From assembly GCF_009801115.1 (NCBI RefSeq), contig NZ_VTOL01000024.1:1-64000 (forward strand): a stretch of 64,000 nt of DNA, in the 5' to 3' direction. Both the position numbers and the translations under genes were made by a program. The stretch comes from Dyadobacter sp. 3J3 (GTDB taxonomy: Bacteria > Bacteroidota > Bacteroidia > Cytophagales > Spirosomataceae). Every line of letters starts with the position of its first letter. Position 1 is the stretch's first letter. Positions 1-8,896 of this stretch are shown piece by piece. The notes beneath the pieces are model-generated. The model did no database searches. It had not been told where the DNA came from and saw nothing but the letters and a program-made list of their open reading frames with translations.

Positions 1-342
1 CAGAAATAAGGTACGGTTAAAGTGTTCCAAAGCCAGACACTTAATCATGATGTTGGCTGTTGGATTGCACAACCTTAGAAATAAATTCAGAAAGCCAATA
101 ATAAATCATTCGTGATATTGTCTAATAAACTATAAAAAATAAAAATGAGGAAAAAGTATCAATTATCTTAATTATTTTAGCTGCGATAGTTTCAGCTATA
201 AGTTTCAGATAAAGCACAAAAGTGTACGCTCAATTTGTACTTCAAAATTCTGTAATTCTTTGGGCTGACAATCCGGCAATGACATTTGCATAACCAGAGG
301 TCCCGGATACGATATTTAGGAAACAATTTCAAAAAGAAAACA
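1..342. other. Left-edge non-coding stretch
   Basis: No convincing gene is visible. The sequence is AT-rich. A GACATTTG element at 281-288 resembles the -7 boxes of the oxidoreductase promoters further right and lies 54 bp before the TMEM175-family start, so it is the best promoter candidate here. I did not find the paired 21-bp-spaced repeats that accompany that box elsewhere in the window. Confidence 0.4.
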
Positions 343-966
343 ATGAATAAAAGCAGATTAGAAGCTTTTAGCGATGGTGTACTTGCTATCATTATTACCA
401 TCATGGTTTTAGACATAAAAGTACCCGGGCAATCCGATTGGGATGGATTAATGCATCTGTTACCAACCTTAACCAGCTATGTATTAAGTTTTGCATTGGT
501 GGGTGTATATTGGAACAACCACCATCATTTACTAAATTCTTTAAAAAAAATTTCTTCTAATATCATGTGGTCGAATTTGAATTTGCTGTTTTGGTTGTCT
601 TTAATTCCTTTTGGTACAAAATGGATGGGAGAAACACATTTCAATAAATTCACATTGATCCTTTATGCTATTTTATTGGTCATTTGCGGTTTGTCTTACA
701 GCTTACTCCAAAATCAGATCGTTATCAGTCTAAAAGGTACAAAATCCGACTTGCCAGCCATTATTAAGAAACAAAATTTCAAAGTTTTAATATCAGGCGC
801 AGCAGCGTTATTGGCCATTCCAGCGGCTTATGTAGATACCAAAATTTCTTTGGCACTTTTTGCCACTTCTTCTATTATTTGGATCATTCCAAGTAAGGCA
901 ATTGAGAACGAACTTTCTAAAAAAGACAAAAATGATACAGATACAAAAGAAACCAGAGCAATTTAA
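343..966 (+). CDS. TMEM175/DUF1211-family membrane protein
   Basis: A 207-residue integral membrane protein with the family hallmark RLEAFSDGV at residues 5-13, at the start of the first helix. Five or six hydrophobic segments follow, and the protein ends in a charged Lys/Asp/Glu tail. Known bacterial TMEM175 proteins are potassium-permeable channels with one six-helix repeat per subunit; assigning channel activity here rests on family membership only. An upstream in-frame ATG at 286 would add 19 residues ahead of the hallmark, so the ATG at 343 is preferred because family members begin a few residues before RxxxFSDGV. It stands alone, with more than 400 bp to the next promoter. Confidence 0.85.
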   Translation: MNKSRLEAFSDGVLAIIITIMVLDIKVPGQSDWDGLMHLLPTLTSYVLSFALVGVYWNNHHHLLNSLKKISSNIMWSNLNLLFWLSLIPFGTKWMGETHFNKFTLILYAILLVICGLSYSLLQNQIVISLKGTKSDLPAIIKKQNFKVLISGAAALLAIPAAYVDTKISLALFATSSIIWIIPSKAIENELSKKDKNDTDTKETRAI

Positions 967-1383
967 TACTACCTTTTTTAATGGAAAATTTGTTGTAAAC
1001 AAACCTGTGGCTCCGTATTCAAATCATTGAAAAACTTACGTTTAACAAGGGAACCTGAACAAGTCTAATGTTGGATGATGATAGCAGTTACACATTTTAT
1101 GTTTTAAGTGGTAGCGATTTTGGCTGACAATCAGCCTATTGAAAATATGATGCAGTTAGACTTTCTTACACAATAGAACTTGATATAGATTTGAAAGGCA
1201 AGCTTTTATCTTTCAGACGCTTACAAAATTTGATTGACAAACGGTATGGACTATGTAGTAAAGAGAAAAAAAATTTATGTCCTATCCGCATAGTGCAAGA
1301 AATACTGTCCTCGTTTTTGCGCTTTAATCATTTTTAATGAAATGGAAGTTGGCAGGCTGAAACTTGCTGCGCCTATCCTTGCT
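967..1383. other. Gene-free spacer upstream of the first SDR module
   Basis: About 400 bp without a supportable reading frame. The ten-mer GGCTGACAAT occurs at 1122-1131 and also at 263-272, and a one-mismatch copy lies at 3309-3318, all in spacers of this array. I can assign it no function. The spacer may be remnant sequence from earlier duplicated modules. Confidence 0.3.
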
Positions 1384-1449
1384 TTCTCGTTCTGGCTTTG
1401 AAATTCCTCAATTAGGCTACTTACTGCCATGGGCATCTGCTGACATTTG
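1384..1449 (+). promoter_or_regulatory. Promoter with paired AraC-type operator, SDR module 1
   Basis: Two direct repeats lie exactly 21 bp apart: TTCTCGTTCTGGCTTT (1384-1399) and TCCTCAATTAGGCTAC (1405-1420), 9 of 16 bases identical. A GACATTTG -7-like box (1442-1449) starts 37 bp after the start of the nearer repeat. Spacing of about 21 bp is typical for AraC/XylS operators, and the -7 box fits the Bacteroidota TAnnTTTG consensus in its last four bases. The same geometry is found before five other oxidoreductase genes in the window. Binding by the downstream AraC protein is inferred. Confidence 0.6.
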
Positions 1450-1491
1450 TATTGTCAATGATGACAAGGAATTTTAAAAAAATAAGTTAAA

Positions 1492-2229
1492 ATGAAAAAT
1501 GCATTCATTACAGGAGCCAACAAAAGCATTGGTTTTGAAATCGCCAGACAATTGTTGCAAAAAGGATATCATGTATATCTCGGTACCCGGAATTTAGAAA
1601 ATGGGCAGGAAGCCGTAGAAAAGCTTAAAGCGGAGGGTTTGACCGAGGTGGAAGTCGTAGAAATCAATGTAAGCGATAGTGAATCTGTAAAAGCCGCCAG
1701 AGCGGAAATTGGTACGAAGACCGACGTTTTGGATGTCTTGATCAACAATGCAGGCATCAACGGCGGAATGCCGCAAACTGCTTTAACAGCGAACGTGGAG
1801 GTGATGAACGAGGTATATAACGTAAATGTTTTCGGCGTTGTAAGGGTTACCCAGGCATTTATTGATCTTTTGAAAAAGGCGGATGAGCCTCGTATTGTAA
1901 ATGTTTCTTCGAGCCAGGCTTCGCTCACCATGCACAGCGACCCGACTTCGAAATACTATAACCATAAAGGCGCTACCTATCATCCGTCAAAGGCGGCATT
2001 GAATATGTATACCATTAATCTGGCTTACGAGTTGCGCGACACGGCATTTAAAGTGAATGCAGTTGATCCGGGTTTTACTTCCACGGATTTCAACAATCAC
2101 AGGGGAACGGGTACGGTTGAAGAGGCCGGCGCTCGTATCGTAAAATATGCGGTTATTGACGCCAACGGCCCAACGGGTAAGTTTTTTAGTGAAGAAATTA
2201 ATCCTGCCACAGGCATAATTCCCTGGTAA
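1492..2229 (+). CDS. Short-chain dehydrogenase/reductase, module 1
   Basis: A 245-residue classical SDR, a cytosolic NAD(P)(H)-dependent oxidoreductase of unknown substrate. It shows the cofactor motif TGANKSIG at residues 7-14, NNAG near residue 85, an active-site Ser in the NVSSSQ strand and the catalytic pair Tyr-x3-Lys in YHPSK near residue 165. A short insertion (HSDPTSKYYNHKG) before the catalytic Tyr, as in carbonyl-reductase-like SDRs, sets it apart from the second SDR in the window. The AraC gene starts 30 bp downstream on the same strand, so the two are probably cotranscribed. Confidence 0.9.
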   Translation: MKNAFITGANKSIGFEIARQLLQKGYHVYLGTRNLENGQEAVEKLKAEGLTEVEVVEINVSDSESVKAARAEIGTKTDVLDVLINNAGINGGMPQTALTANVEVMNEVYNVNVFGVVRVTQAFIDLLKKADEPRIVNVSSSQASLTMHSDPTSKYYNHKGATYHPSKAALNMYTINLAYELRDTAFKVNAVDPGFTSTDFNNHRGTGTVEEAGARIVKYAVIDANGPTGKFFSEEINPATGIIPW

Positions 2230-2259
2230 AAACGGACTGTTTTTAATTATATTCGTAAG

Positions 2260-3174
2260 ATGAAAAAAGATGAACATATTCCGCAAAAATTCAATTCCTT
2301 GTCTGATTTTCATCGGGTGCTTGGCTTACCAAAGCCAATGCACCCACTGGTGAGTCTGATCGAAATCGAGACGGTCAATAACGCAGCGGAGGAAGTTGGC
2401 AATACTTTTACGCCGAACTTTTACAAGATTGTATACAAAACTAATCTTTGCGGCAAAGCAAAATACGGACAAAGTTATTACGACTTCGGTGAAGGTGGTC
2501 TTATATTTACGGCCCCTAATCAGGTTTTTGAAACACCCAGAAAAGGTGATAGTTCAGGTTTTGCCCTGCTGATCCATCCGGATTTTTTTCTGACCTATCC
2601 TTTGGCTGTTAAAATCAAACAATTTGGCTTCTTTTCGTATGCGACCAACGAGGCTTTGCATTTGTCGGATCAGGAAAAAGAAACCATTATGTCAATTTTT
2701 AAAATCATTGGGGATGAATTAAAAAGCAGAATCGATGATTTCAGCCAGGATGTGATGATTTCCCAGATTGAGTTGCTTTTGAATTATTCCAATCGTTTCT
2801 ACAAGCGGCAATTCATCACGCGGAAAGCAATAAACAGCGACTTGCTACAAAAACTGGAAGAAATTCTGGATAATTATTTCAACCACGAAAAATCATTGAT
2901 GCAGGGAATTCCGACGGTTCAATACCTTTCGGAACGCCTGAATGTATCGCCCAGTTATCTGAGCGATATGCTCCGTTCGCTGACCGGGCAGAATGCGCAG
3001 CATCACATTCATAATAAACTCATTGAAACGGCAAAGGAAAAATTATCGGCCAGGGACTTATCCGTCAGTGAAATTGCCTACGCACTGGGCTTTGAACATC
3101 CACAGTCTTTTAGCAAACTTTTTAAGACCAAAACGAACTTGACACCGCTGGAATTCAGGAATTCATTTAATTGA
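2260..3174 (+). CDS. AraC-family transcriptional regulator, module 1
   Basis: A 304-residue regulator with an N-terminal sensor-like region (about 1-190) and a C-terminal AraC domain with two helix-turn-helix units near residues 220-245 and 268-292, ending in TPLEFRNSFN. It is one of five paralogues here that share FFSY, EALxLS, RFYxRQFITRK and the GFExPQSFSKLFK recognition segment. By position it is the likely activator of the SDR in front of it. The NmrA-like gene at 5404 lacks its own regulator and has a nearly identical proximal operator, so this protein may control that gene too. The inducer is unknown. Confidence 0.9.
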   Translation: MKKDEHIPQKFNSLSDFHRVLGLPKPMHPLVSLIEIETVNNAAEEVGNTFTPNFYKIVYKTNLCGKAKYGQSYYDFGEGGLIFTAPNQVFETPRKGDSSGFALLIHPDFFLTYPLAVKIKQFGFFSYATNEALHLSDQEKETIMSIFKIIGDELKSRIDDFSQDVMISQIELLLNYSNRFYKRQFITRKAINSDLLQKLEEILDNYFNHEKSLMQGIPTVQYLSERLNVSPSYLSDMLRSLTGQNAQHHIHNKLIETAKEKLSARDLSVSEIAYALGFEHPQSFSKLFKTKTNLTPLEFRNSFN

Positions 3175-3365
3175 CGGGAAGTATTGCCGGAAATAGTAGC
3201 GTTGCTCCCTATTGTAAATCTGACGACGAATTTTGAAAATAGCTTGTTGATTTTATCATATTAAGCGGTCGTTTGATTGATGGTAAATGTAGTGGATTTG
3301 GGTGTTTTGGCTGATAATTGATTTTATGTATAACGGAAGTAGTAGTCACGGTAGATCGACAACCC

Positions 3366-3431
3366 GTAAAAATTCGGCTACAAAATTTACCAACCTCACT
3401 ACTTTTCCAAACCAGAAAAACAGGAATTTTG
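3366..3431 (+). promoter_or_regulatory. Promoter with paired AraC-type operator, SDR module 2
   Basis: Direct repeats GTAAAAATTCGGCTAC (3366-3381) and TTACCAACCTCACTAC (3387-3402) are 21 bp apart, with 8 of 16 bases identical and the CTAC ends conserved. A GAATTTTG -7-like box (3424-3431) starts 37 bp after the start of the nearer repeat and 30 bp before the SDR start codon. The distal repeat matches the module 1 proximal repeat in 10 of the last 11 positions. Confidence 0.55.
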
Positions 3432-3453
3432 CATTATCATTAAATAAAAAAGT

Positions 3454-4194
3454 ATGCAAGATCTGATTAAAGGAAAAGTAGTTGCTATCACAGGAGCAAG
3501 TAGTGGAATTGGAAAAGCGATTGCCAAAGCATTAGCTAAAAATGGCGTTAAAGTCGTATTAGGTGCACGAAGAAAGGACCAGCTGTCCAAGATTGTTGAA
3601 GAAATCAGGAATGATGGCGGCGACGCTGTTTTTACAATAACAGACGTCAAAAAGAAGTCTGATCTGGTTCGTTTGGTTAGCGTATCCATTGAACAATACG
3701 GAAAGTTAGACGTGATCATAAATAATGCAGGCATAAGCCAACTGAGCCGGATCGATGATCTGGATGTAGACGGTTGGGAAGAAATGATCGATATTAACTT
3801 TAAAGCTGTTCTATATGGAATGGCGGCTGCAATTCCTGTTTTCAAACAACAGCAATCAGGTCATATTATTAATATCATTTCCACGTCAGGAATAAAAATT
3901 GTTCCGATGCAAGGAGTTTATTCGGCGACTAAAAATGCAGTTCGCACAATCACAGAAGCGTTTCGCCAGGAGTCGGATGGAAAGATAAGAATTACCGGAA
4001 TTTCACCTGGATTTGTAAAAACAGGTTTAGCCGATGAGATGAAAAATCAGGAAATTAAAACAGCCATCCTGAAAAATATGGACGCATTGGCGATAAGTCC
4101 GGAAGCCATTGCCAGTGCTGTTATTTATGCTATTAGCCAACCTAAAGAGGTGGAAATTGGGGATTTGGTTATTCGTCCCGCAGCACAAAATTGA
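3454..4194 (+). CDS. Short-chain dehydrogenase/reductase, module 2
   Basis: A 246-residue classical SDR with the TGASSGIG cofactor motif at residues 14-21, NNAG near residue 90, a catalytic Ser in the ISTSG strand and YSATK (Tyr-x3-Lys) near residue 152. It resembles the NADP-dependent SDR group that includes serine/3-hydroxy-acid dehydrogenases such as YdfG, but the substrate cannot be read from sequence. It is clearly different from the first SDR, so the two modules are not a simple recent duplication of the enzyme gene. An AraC gene follows after 27 bp. Confidence 0.9.
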   Translation: MQDLIKGKVVAITGASSGIGKAIAKALAKNGVKVVLGARRKDQLSKIVEEIRNDGGDAVFTITDVKKKSDLVRLVSVSIEQYGKLDVIINNAGISQLSRIDDLDVDGWEEMIDINFKAVLYGMAAAIPVFKQQQSGHIINIISTSGIKIVPMQGVYSATKNAVRTITEAFRQESDGKIRITGISPGFVKTGLADEMKNQEIKTAILKNMDALAISPEAIASAVIYAISQPKEVEIGDLVIRPAAQN

Positions 4195-4221
4195 TTAATT
4201 TAGGTATATTAAAATGGGAGC

Positions 4222-5136
4222 GTGGATATTAAACAAAACATATATCATTTCGATAATATTTCGCAGTTACTGCGTTATCTGGGGCTTCCGGCGCCTTCGC
4301 ATCCTTTGGTCACCCTGGTAGATTACAACACCGTTTCGATGAATGCTATCGAAAAGGGAATGAAAATCAGCCTTGATTTTTATAAAATCTCATTCAAAAA
4401 TAAATTCAGCGGACAGCTAAAATACGGACAAGGGTATTATGATTTTGAAGAAGGTGGATTGGCTTTTTTGAAACCAAAACAAATTGTTGTTGCTTCCCAA
4501 AATGCAGATAGCTATGAGGGTTATGTATTATATTTTCACCCCGACTTTATAAGAAATTATCCCTTGGGTAATTCTATAAACCAATTTGGTTTTTTTTCGT
4601 ATTCCGTTTCCGAAGCTCTTTTTTTGTCGGCAACAGAAAAAAATATTATTGGTAATTTGTTCAGTACAATAGCACATGAATTGGGAAATAATATCGACCA
4701 ATTCAGTCAGGACGTTTTGGTATCACAAATGGAATTATTATTAAATTACAGCAATCGTTTCTATAATCGTCAGTTTATTACCCGAAAGATGATCAGCCAC
4801 GAAATCATAGTTTCGTTGGATAAATTGTTAGAAGAATACTTTAAAAAAGAGGATGGTTTAAAGTATGGTTTGCCTTCTGTACAATATATCAGCACGGAAT
4901 TAAATTTATCCCAACGCTATTTAAGCGATATGTTGCGTTCACTCACCGGGCAAAACACACAACAGTACATTCAAAATAAAGTAATTGAAGTTTCCAAAGA
5001 TTTATTGAGTGCAACTTTACTTTCGGTTTCAGAAATCGCTTTTAAATTAGGCTTTGAACATCCGCAGTCGTTTAGTAAATTATTTAAAATTAAAACTGAT
5101 TTGACACCTTTGGAGTACAGACACAATTTCAACTAA
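4222..5136 (+). CDS. AraC-family transcriptional regulator, module 2 (GTG start)
   Basis: A 304-residue paralogue of the other AraC regulators here, with helix-turn-helix units near residues 222-245 and 268-292 and the C-terminal SFSKLFKIKTDLTPLEYR segment. Translation must begin at GTG: an in-frame TAA lies 12 bp upstream at 4210-4212, and the next Met is about 30 residues into the conserved N-terminal region. With the GTG start the length matches its paralogues exactly. Codon use is more AT-rich than in the module 1 regulator (many TTA/TTT codons). It presumably controls the SDR directly upstream. Confidence 0.88.
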   Translation: MDIKQNIYHFDNISQLLRYLGLPAPSHPLVTLVDYNTVSMNAIEKGMKISLDFYKISFKNKFSGQLKYGQGYYDFEEGGLAFLKPKQIVVASQNADSYEGYVLYFHPDFIRNYPLGNSINQFGFFSYSVSEALFLSATEKNIIGNLFSTIAHELGNNIDQFSQDVLVSQMELLLNYSNRFYNRQFITRKMISHEIIVSLDKLLEEYFKKEDGLKYGLPSVQYISTELNLSQRYLSDMLRSLTGQNTQQYIQNKVIEVSKDLLSATLLSVSEIAFKLGFEHPQSFSKLFKIKTDLTPLEYRHNFN

Positions 5137-5313
5137 AAAGTTCTACCGCCAACAAGGTTTGCAAAACGGTCGGCTTATACGATGTTGAATTGACCATTGG
5201 AATTTTATTCTGCATTTCTCTAAATGGAATCGCTCGGAAACTACGATTTTACTGGTAATTTCGCCACAACCTGAAAATTCCGAAAACATTCTCACCCTGA
5301 AATTTTAACCGCT

Positions 5314-5379
5314 TTCTTGTTTAGACTACAAGATTCCTCAATTAGCCTACATGCGCCAGTATTCACCTGACGACATTTG
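5314..5379 (+). promoter_or_regulatory. Promoter with paired AraC-type operator, NmrA gene 1
   Basis: Direct repeats TTCTTGTTTAGACTAC (5314-5329) and TCCTCAATTAGCCTAC (5335-5350) are 21 bp apart with 11 of 16 bases identical. GACATTTG (5372-5379) starts 37 bp after the start of the nearer repeat. The proximal repeat is identical to that of SDR module 1 in 15 of 16 positions, and the whole 78-bp segment aligns without gaps to 1381-1458. This gene has no regulator of its own, so sharing the module 1 regulator is the simplest reading. Confidence 0.6.
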
Positions 5380-5403
5380 TATTTCAAATTTAAAAATAGC
5401 AAT

Positions 5404-6309
5404 ATGAATATCGTACTTACAGGTTCTTTAGGGAATATTGGAAAATTACTCACACAAGCGTTGGTGCATAAGGGGCATATTGTCACCGTTATCAGCAGTA
5501 ATACCGACAGAATCAAAGACATTGAATCGCTTGGTGCAGAAGCAGCCATAGGCACAATGCAAGACACTGAATTTTTATCAGCAACTTTCAAAGGTGCCGA
5601 TATAGTTTATACGATGGTAACTCTTGATCATCGAAGTTTCTTTGATCCAAATGTTGATATGCTGGCGGATATAGCCCGGATCACCGAAAATTACAAACTG
5701 GCTATTGAGACGTCGGGAGTAAAAAAAATTGTACATCTTAGTAGCGTTGGAGCGCATACAGACAAAGGAAATGGCAGTTTGCTGATGCATTTCAATGCAG
5801 AAAATTCTATGAATCAATTGCCGGATGACGTTTCTATAAAATTTATGCGTCCTACGGGTTTTTTTACCAATTTGTTCAGGTCATTACAATCCATAAGAAC
5901 AAAAGGTGCCATCATCACAAACTATGGAGGCGACACGAAAGAGCCATGGGTGTCACCCATGGATATTGCTGCGGTCATTACCGAAGAGATGGAAATGCCT
6001 TTTGAAGGCAGAATGGTTCGCTACATAGCCAGCGATGAAGTTTCACCAAACGAAATTGTAAAAGTTTTAGGCGAAGCGATTGGAAATCCTGACTTAAAAT
6101 GGCTGGCCATTCCTGATGAAGAATTGCTAAATGGTATGTTATACGCCGGGATGAATCCGCAGATAGCAAACGGTTTGGTGGAGATGCAGGCCGCACAGGG
6201 AAATGGTACTTTATATGAGGATTTTTACCGTAACAAACCCTTTTTGGGAAAAGTGAAACTGACTGATTTTGTCAATGAATTTGCAATAGTTTATCATCAA
6301 TTGGTTTGA
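5404..6309 (+). CDS. NmrA-like NAD(P)-binding protein, gene 1
   Basis: A 301-residue atypical SDR of the NmrA/HSCARG type, cytosolic. It begins MNIVLTGSLGNIGKLL, with a glycine-rich dinucleotide loop (TGSLGNIG, residues 6-13), and carries VKKIVHLSSVGAH near residue 110 and PWVSPMDIAAV near residue 180. Relatives are NAD(P)H-dependent quinone or nitro reductases or redox-sensing regulators such as NmrA; which applies here is open. An in-frame ATG 27 bp upstream would put extra residues before the Rossmann strand, so the inner ATG is preferred. Unlike the other modules, no AraC gene follows. It is paralogous to the gene at 8984. Confidence 0.85.
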   Translation: MNIVLTGSLGNIGKLLTQALVHKGHIVTVISSNTDRIKDIESLGAEAAIGTMQDTEFLSATFKGADIVYTMVTLDHRSFFDPNVDMLADIARITENYKLAIETSGVKKIVHLSSVGAHTDKGNGSLLMHFNAENSMNQLPDDVSIKFMRPTGFFTNLFRSLQSIRTKGAIITNYGGDTKEPWVSPMDIAAVITEEMEMPFEGRMVRYIASDEVSPNEIVKVLGEAIGNPDLKWLAIPDEELLNGMLYAGMNPQIANGLVEMQAAQGNGTLYEDFYRNKPFLGKVKLTDFVNEFAIVYHQLV

Positions 6310-6397
6310 AAAAGCATTGGGTATTGGTGCAAATAAAAGTATTTGATTTGAAACGAAAAATGAAACAGTGTAAACGCGGAAGCGACAAATAGCTCAG

Positions 6398-6463
6398 TCC
6401 TCATTTAGAACACAAATAACTTCATTTTGCACACAGGCAGCATTTATTAACGCATCACCTTTG
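6398..6463 (+). promoter_or_regulatory. Promoter with paired AraC-type operator, aldo/keto reductase module
   Basis: This is the most regular operator of the set. TCCTCATTTAGAACAC (6398-6413) and ACTTCATTTTGCACAC (6419-6434) are 21 bp apart with 12 of 16 bases identical. CACCTTTG (6456-6463) starts 37 bp after the start of the nearer repeat and 35 bp before the start codon. Confidence 0.6.
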
Positions 6464-6490
6464 TGTTACATTAATAAATAAACCAATAAG

Positions 6491-7528
6491 ATGAAGTACA
6501 AGATACTGGGAAATACAGGTTTGAAAGTTTCTACCCTTTGTCTGGGGACAATGAATTATGGCGGAAAAGGGTTTTTTGGCTATATGGGCAATCTTGACCA
6601 AGACGAAGTCGACGAACAAATCAGAACAGTGACCGAGGCAGGTGTCAATTTTATTGACACGGCAAACATTTATTCCGAAGGACTTTCAGAAGTCATGATC
6701 GGCAAGGCCATCAAAAATCTTTCTATAAACAGGGACGACCTGGTGTTGGCGACCAAGGTGAGAGGGTCAATGGGAAAGGGTGAAAATGACAGAGGTCTCT
6801 CTAAAAAACATATCATCCAGCAAGTTGAAGGTAGTTTGGAAAGGCTCGGGACCGATTATATTGATCTCTATCAGATTCATACCGCGGATCCGTTAACCCC
6901 GATTGAAGAAACCATCCGGACTCTGGACGATTTGGTACGAAGTGGGAAAATCAGGTATTTCGGTGCAAGTAACATGGCTGCCTGGCAGTTGATGAAGGGC
7001 CTTGCTTATTCGCAATACAATCATTTGGACAGGTTTGCTTCCCTGCAAGCGAATTATTCCCTGGATGTCAGAGATGCAGAACGGGAAATTGTACCGTTAC
7101 TGCTGGACCAAAAAGTGGGTATGATGATCTGGAGCCCTTTGAGCGGTGGCTTACTCACGGGAAAATATAAAAGAGGCGGGCAAAAAGAAGCGGGCAGGCT
7201 TAGCAGTTTTCCATTTCCCCCTTTTCACGAGGAAAGAGCTTATGATGTTTTGGATGTGCTTGCGCCCATGGCCGAACAAAAACAGATTTCCATTTCGCAG
7301 CTGGCACTGGCCTGGTTATTACATCAGCCCGTTGTGAGCAGTGTTATTATCGGTGCCACAAAATTACATCAGCTTCATGATAATTTGAAAGCGGTTGACG
7401 TTACATTTACTGCGGAGGAATTATTGCAATTACAGGAAGCAAGTAAGCTGCCGGTTGAATACCCGGCAAACGTTTTGGAAGTGATGACCATGGACAGAGG
7501 CGCAGGAATTGATTTTTTAAATGCTTAA
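6491..7528 (+). CDS. Aldo/keto reductase
   Basis: A 345-residue NADPH-dependent aldo/keto reductase, a cytosolic TIM barrel acting on aldehydes or ketones. The catalytic tetrad can be placed: Asp and Tyr in DTANIYSEG (about residues 56-64), Lys in LATKVRG (about 94), and His in YQIHTAD (about 129). The C-terminal cofactor-binding segment SSVIIGATKLHQLHDNL is intact. Length and the GFFGYMG insertion near residue 30 fit the YajO/PhrA-like AKR branch. It is followed by 54 bp containing a palindrome and then an AraC gene. A decayed second aldo/keto reductase lies at 15.8-16.2 kb. Confidence 0.92.
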   Translation: MKYKILGNTGLKVSTLCLGTMNYGGKGFFGYMGNLDQDEVDEQIRTVTEAGVNFIDTANIYSEGLSEVMIGKAIKNLSINRDDLVLATKVRGSMGKGENDRGLSKKHIIQQVEGSLERLGTDYIDLYQIHTADPLTPIEETIRTLDDLVRSGKIRYFGASNMAAWQLMKGLAYSQYNHLDRFASLQANYSLDVRDAEREIVPLLLDQKVGMMIWSPLSGGLLTGKYKRGGQKEAGRLSSFPFPPFHEERAYDVLDVLAPMAEQKQISISQLALAWLLHQPVVSSVIIGATKLHQLHDNLKAVDVTFTAEELLQLQEASKLPVEYPANVLEVMTMDRGAGIDFLNA

Positions 7529-7544
7529 CTTTTATAACGGCCTT

Positions 7545-7570
7545 GCAGACAGTATAAATTTACTGTCTGC
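7545..7570. repeat. Perfect 10-bp inverted repeat between aldo/keto reductase and AraC genes
   Basis: GCAGACAGTA and its exact complement TACTGTCTGC flank a 6-bp spacer. The RNA would form a strong hairpin, but no T-run follows, so it is not a classical terminator. TACCTTTG (7572-7579), a good -7 match, comes immediately after it, only 3 bp before the AraC start codon. It could be an operator, an mRNA-processing or stabilising stem, or part of a leaderless promoter. Confidence 0.55.
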
Positions 7571-7582
7571 TTACCTTTGGAT

Positions 7583-8497
7583 ATGAAACCGATAACGCCC
7601 AATATCAAAAAGATAACTTCGGTAAAAGAACTGCATTCTTTTGCGGGTTTGCCAAGCCCTCTGAATCCCTTGATTACCATCATCGACCATGCGCTCACAA
7701 AAAATGCCAGTCAACCGGCCGACCAAAAAATGCTTTTGGATTTTTATAACATTTCGATAAAAAGAAGTTTTAAAGATGAATTAAGGTATGGCAAAAATCA
7801 TTATGACTTCGATGACGGCACCATGTCCTTTATTGCCCCTAACCAGCTCATTTCCATTGATGGGGATGATGACAGAAATAAGGATGGCTGGTCTTTATTG
7901 TTTCATCCAGATTTGATCAGAGCATATCCATTGGGACAGGCCATTAAAAATTATGGATTTTTCTCCTATGCAATTAACGAGGCATTGCACCTTTCAGACG
8001 ATGAAGAAAAGACAATTGAGGCCATTGTCCAAAACATTCAAAAAGAAATAAATGCAAGGTTGGATCATTTCAGCCAAGATGTTATTGTATCGAATCTGGA
8101 TCTGCTTTTGAGTTATTGCAACCGGTTTTACAGCCGTCAGTTTATTACCAGAAAAATGGCATCCAGTGACTTACTCACCAACTTTGATCATTTGCTGAAC
8201 AGCTATTTCTCCGGAAATGCGGATTTACCATTACCAACGGTTGAAAAACTGGCAAGCCAACTCCATGTTTCATCGGCCTATTTAAGTGATATGCTGAGAA
8301 GCCTCACCGGGCGGAACACACAGCATCACATTCATAACCGGCTGATTGAAAGGGCAAAAGAGGTTTTAATAACCACAGACCTGAGCGTCAGTGAAATCGC
8401 CTATCAACTAGGCTTTGAATATCCGCAGTCATTTAGTAAACTTTTTAAGACTAAAACAAATTTCACACCGCTGGAATTCAGGAATTCGTTTAATTGA
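7583..8497 (+). CDS. AraC-family transcriptional regulator, aldo/keto reductase module
   Basis: A 304-residue member of the local AraC paralogue family with the two C-terminal helix-turn-helix units (LASQLHVSSAYLSDMLRS and VSEIAYQLGFEYPQSFSKLF). The ATG at 7583 is preferred over an in-frame TTG two codons earlier because it gives exactly the length of the paralogues. It probably regulates the upstream aldo/keto reductase. Its last residues (TPLEFRNSFN) are identical to those of the module 1 regulator, and the DNA there is also similar, pointing to fairly recent duplication or gene conversion. Confidence 0.9.
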   Translation: MKPITPNIKKITSVKELHSFAGLPSPLNPLITIIDHALTKNASQPADQKMLLDFYNISIKRSFKDELRYGKNHYDFDDGTMSFIAPNQLISIDGDDDRNKDGWSLLFHPDLIRAYPLGQAIKNYGFFSYAINEALHLSDDEEKTIEAIVQNIQKEINARLDHFSQDVIVSNLDLLLSYCNRFYSRQFITRKMASSDLLTNFDHLLNSYFSGNADLPLPTVEKLASQLHVSSAYLSDMLRSLTGRNTQHHIHNRLIERAKEVLITTDLSVSEIAYQLGFEYPQSFSKLFKTKTNFTPLEFRNSFN

Positions 8498-8896
8498 AGC
8501 AAATTAGTACAGTGTAATGAATTTATCCGGAGATTTTCTTTATGAATCTGAACGGTTCGGGATTGCTTTTCATGGTAGAGCGGGCATTGGGGTTAAGCTT
8601 TTTCTTTCGCCCTGTTTTCGTTTTTCCTGTGGTTATAGCGGGGAAAAAGTGTTGATGGTAGCAGTTTTGATGTGTTGGATTTTGTATATTGAAATCGTTA
8701 GTCTATAACATTGACTGACAACTGACAGACACAATAATAACTAAACACGCTAAATGAAAATAAAAACGGGTAGCATACAGAATTTCCAACGAAACATTGG
8801 CTGACTTTTAAACAAAGAAATCGAGAACGACTAATATGAAGCTTTGGTCATTTATGTTTTATTTTCATAATAAAGCTAAATACACAAATCTGCAAA
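8498..8896. other. Gene-free spacer before the second NmrA module
   Basis: About 400 bp with only short frames that lack any recognisable protein signature. A 63-codon frame at 8517-8708 is Cys-rich and unlike any family I know, so I do not call it. The spacer is AT-rich towards the promoter of the NmrA-like gene. Confidence 0.3.

Noticed and set aside
281..288. Operator pair before the TMEM175-family gene
   Set aside because: The -7-like GACATTTG is there, but no repeat pair with 21-bp spacing was found at the expected positions 223 and 244.
263..3318. GGCTGACAAT recurring at 263, 1122 and (one mismatch) 3309 as an operator
   Set aside because: Its distances to genes are inconsistent and it is absent from the other modules. 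It is noted only as possible duplicated spacer sequence.
8517..8708. A 63-codon open frame in the spacer before NmrA gene 2
   Set aside because: It has no start context, no family resemblance and unusual Phe/Cys-rich composition. It is probably a chance frame.
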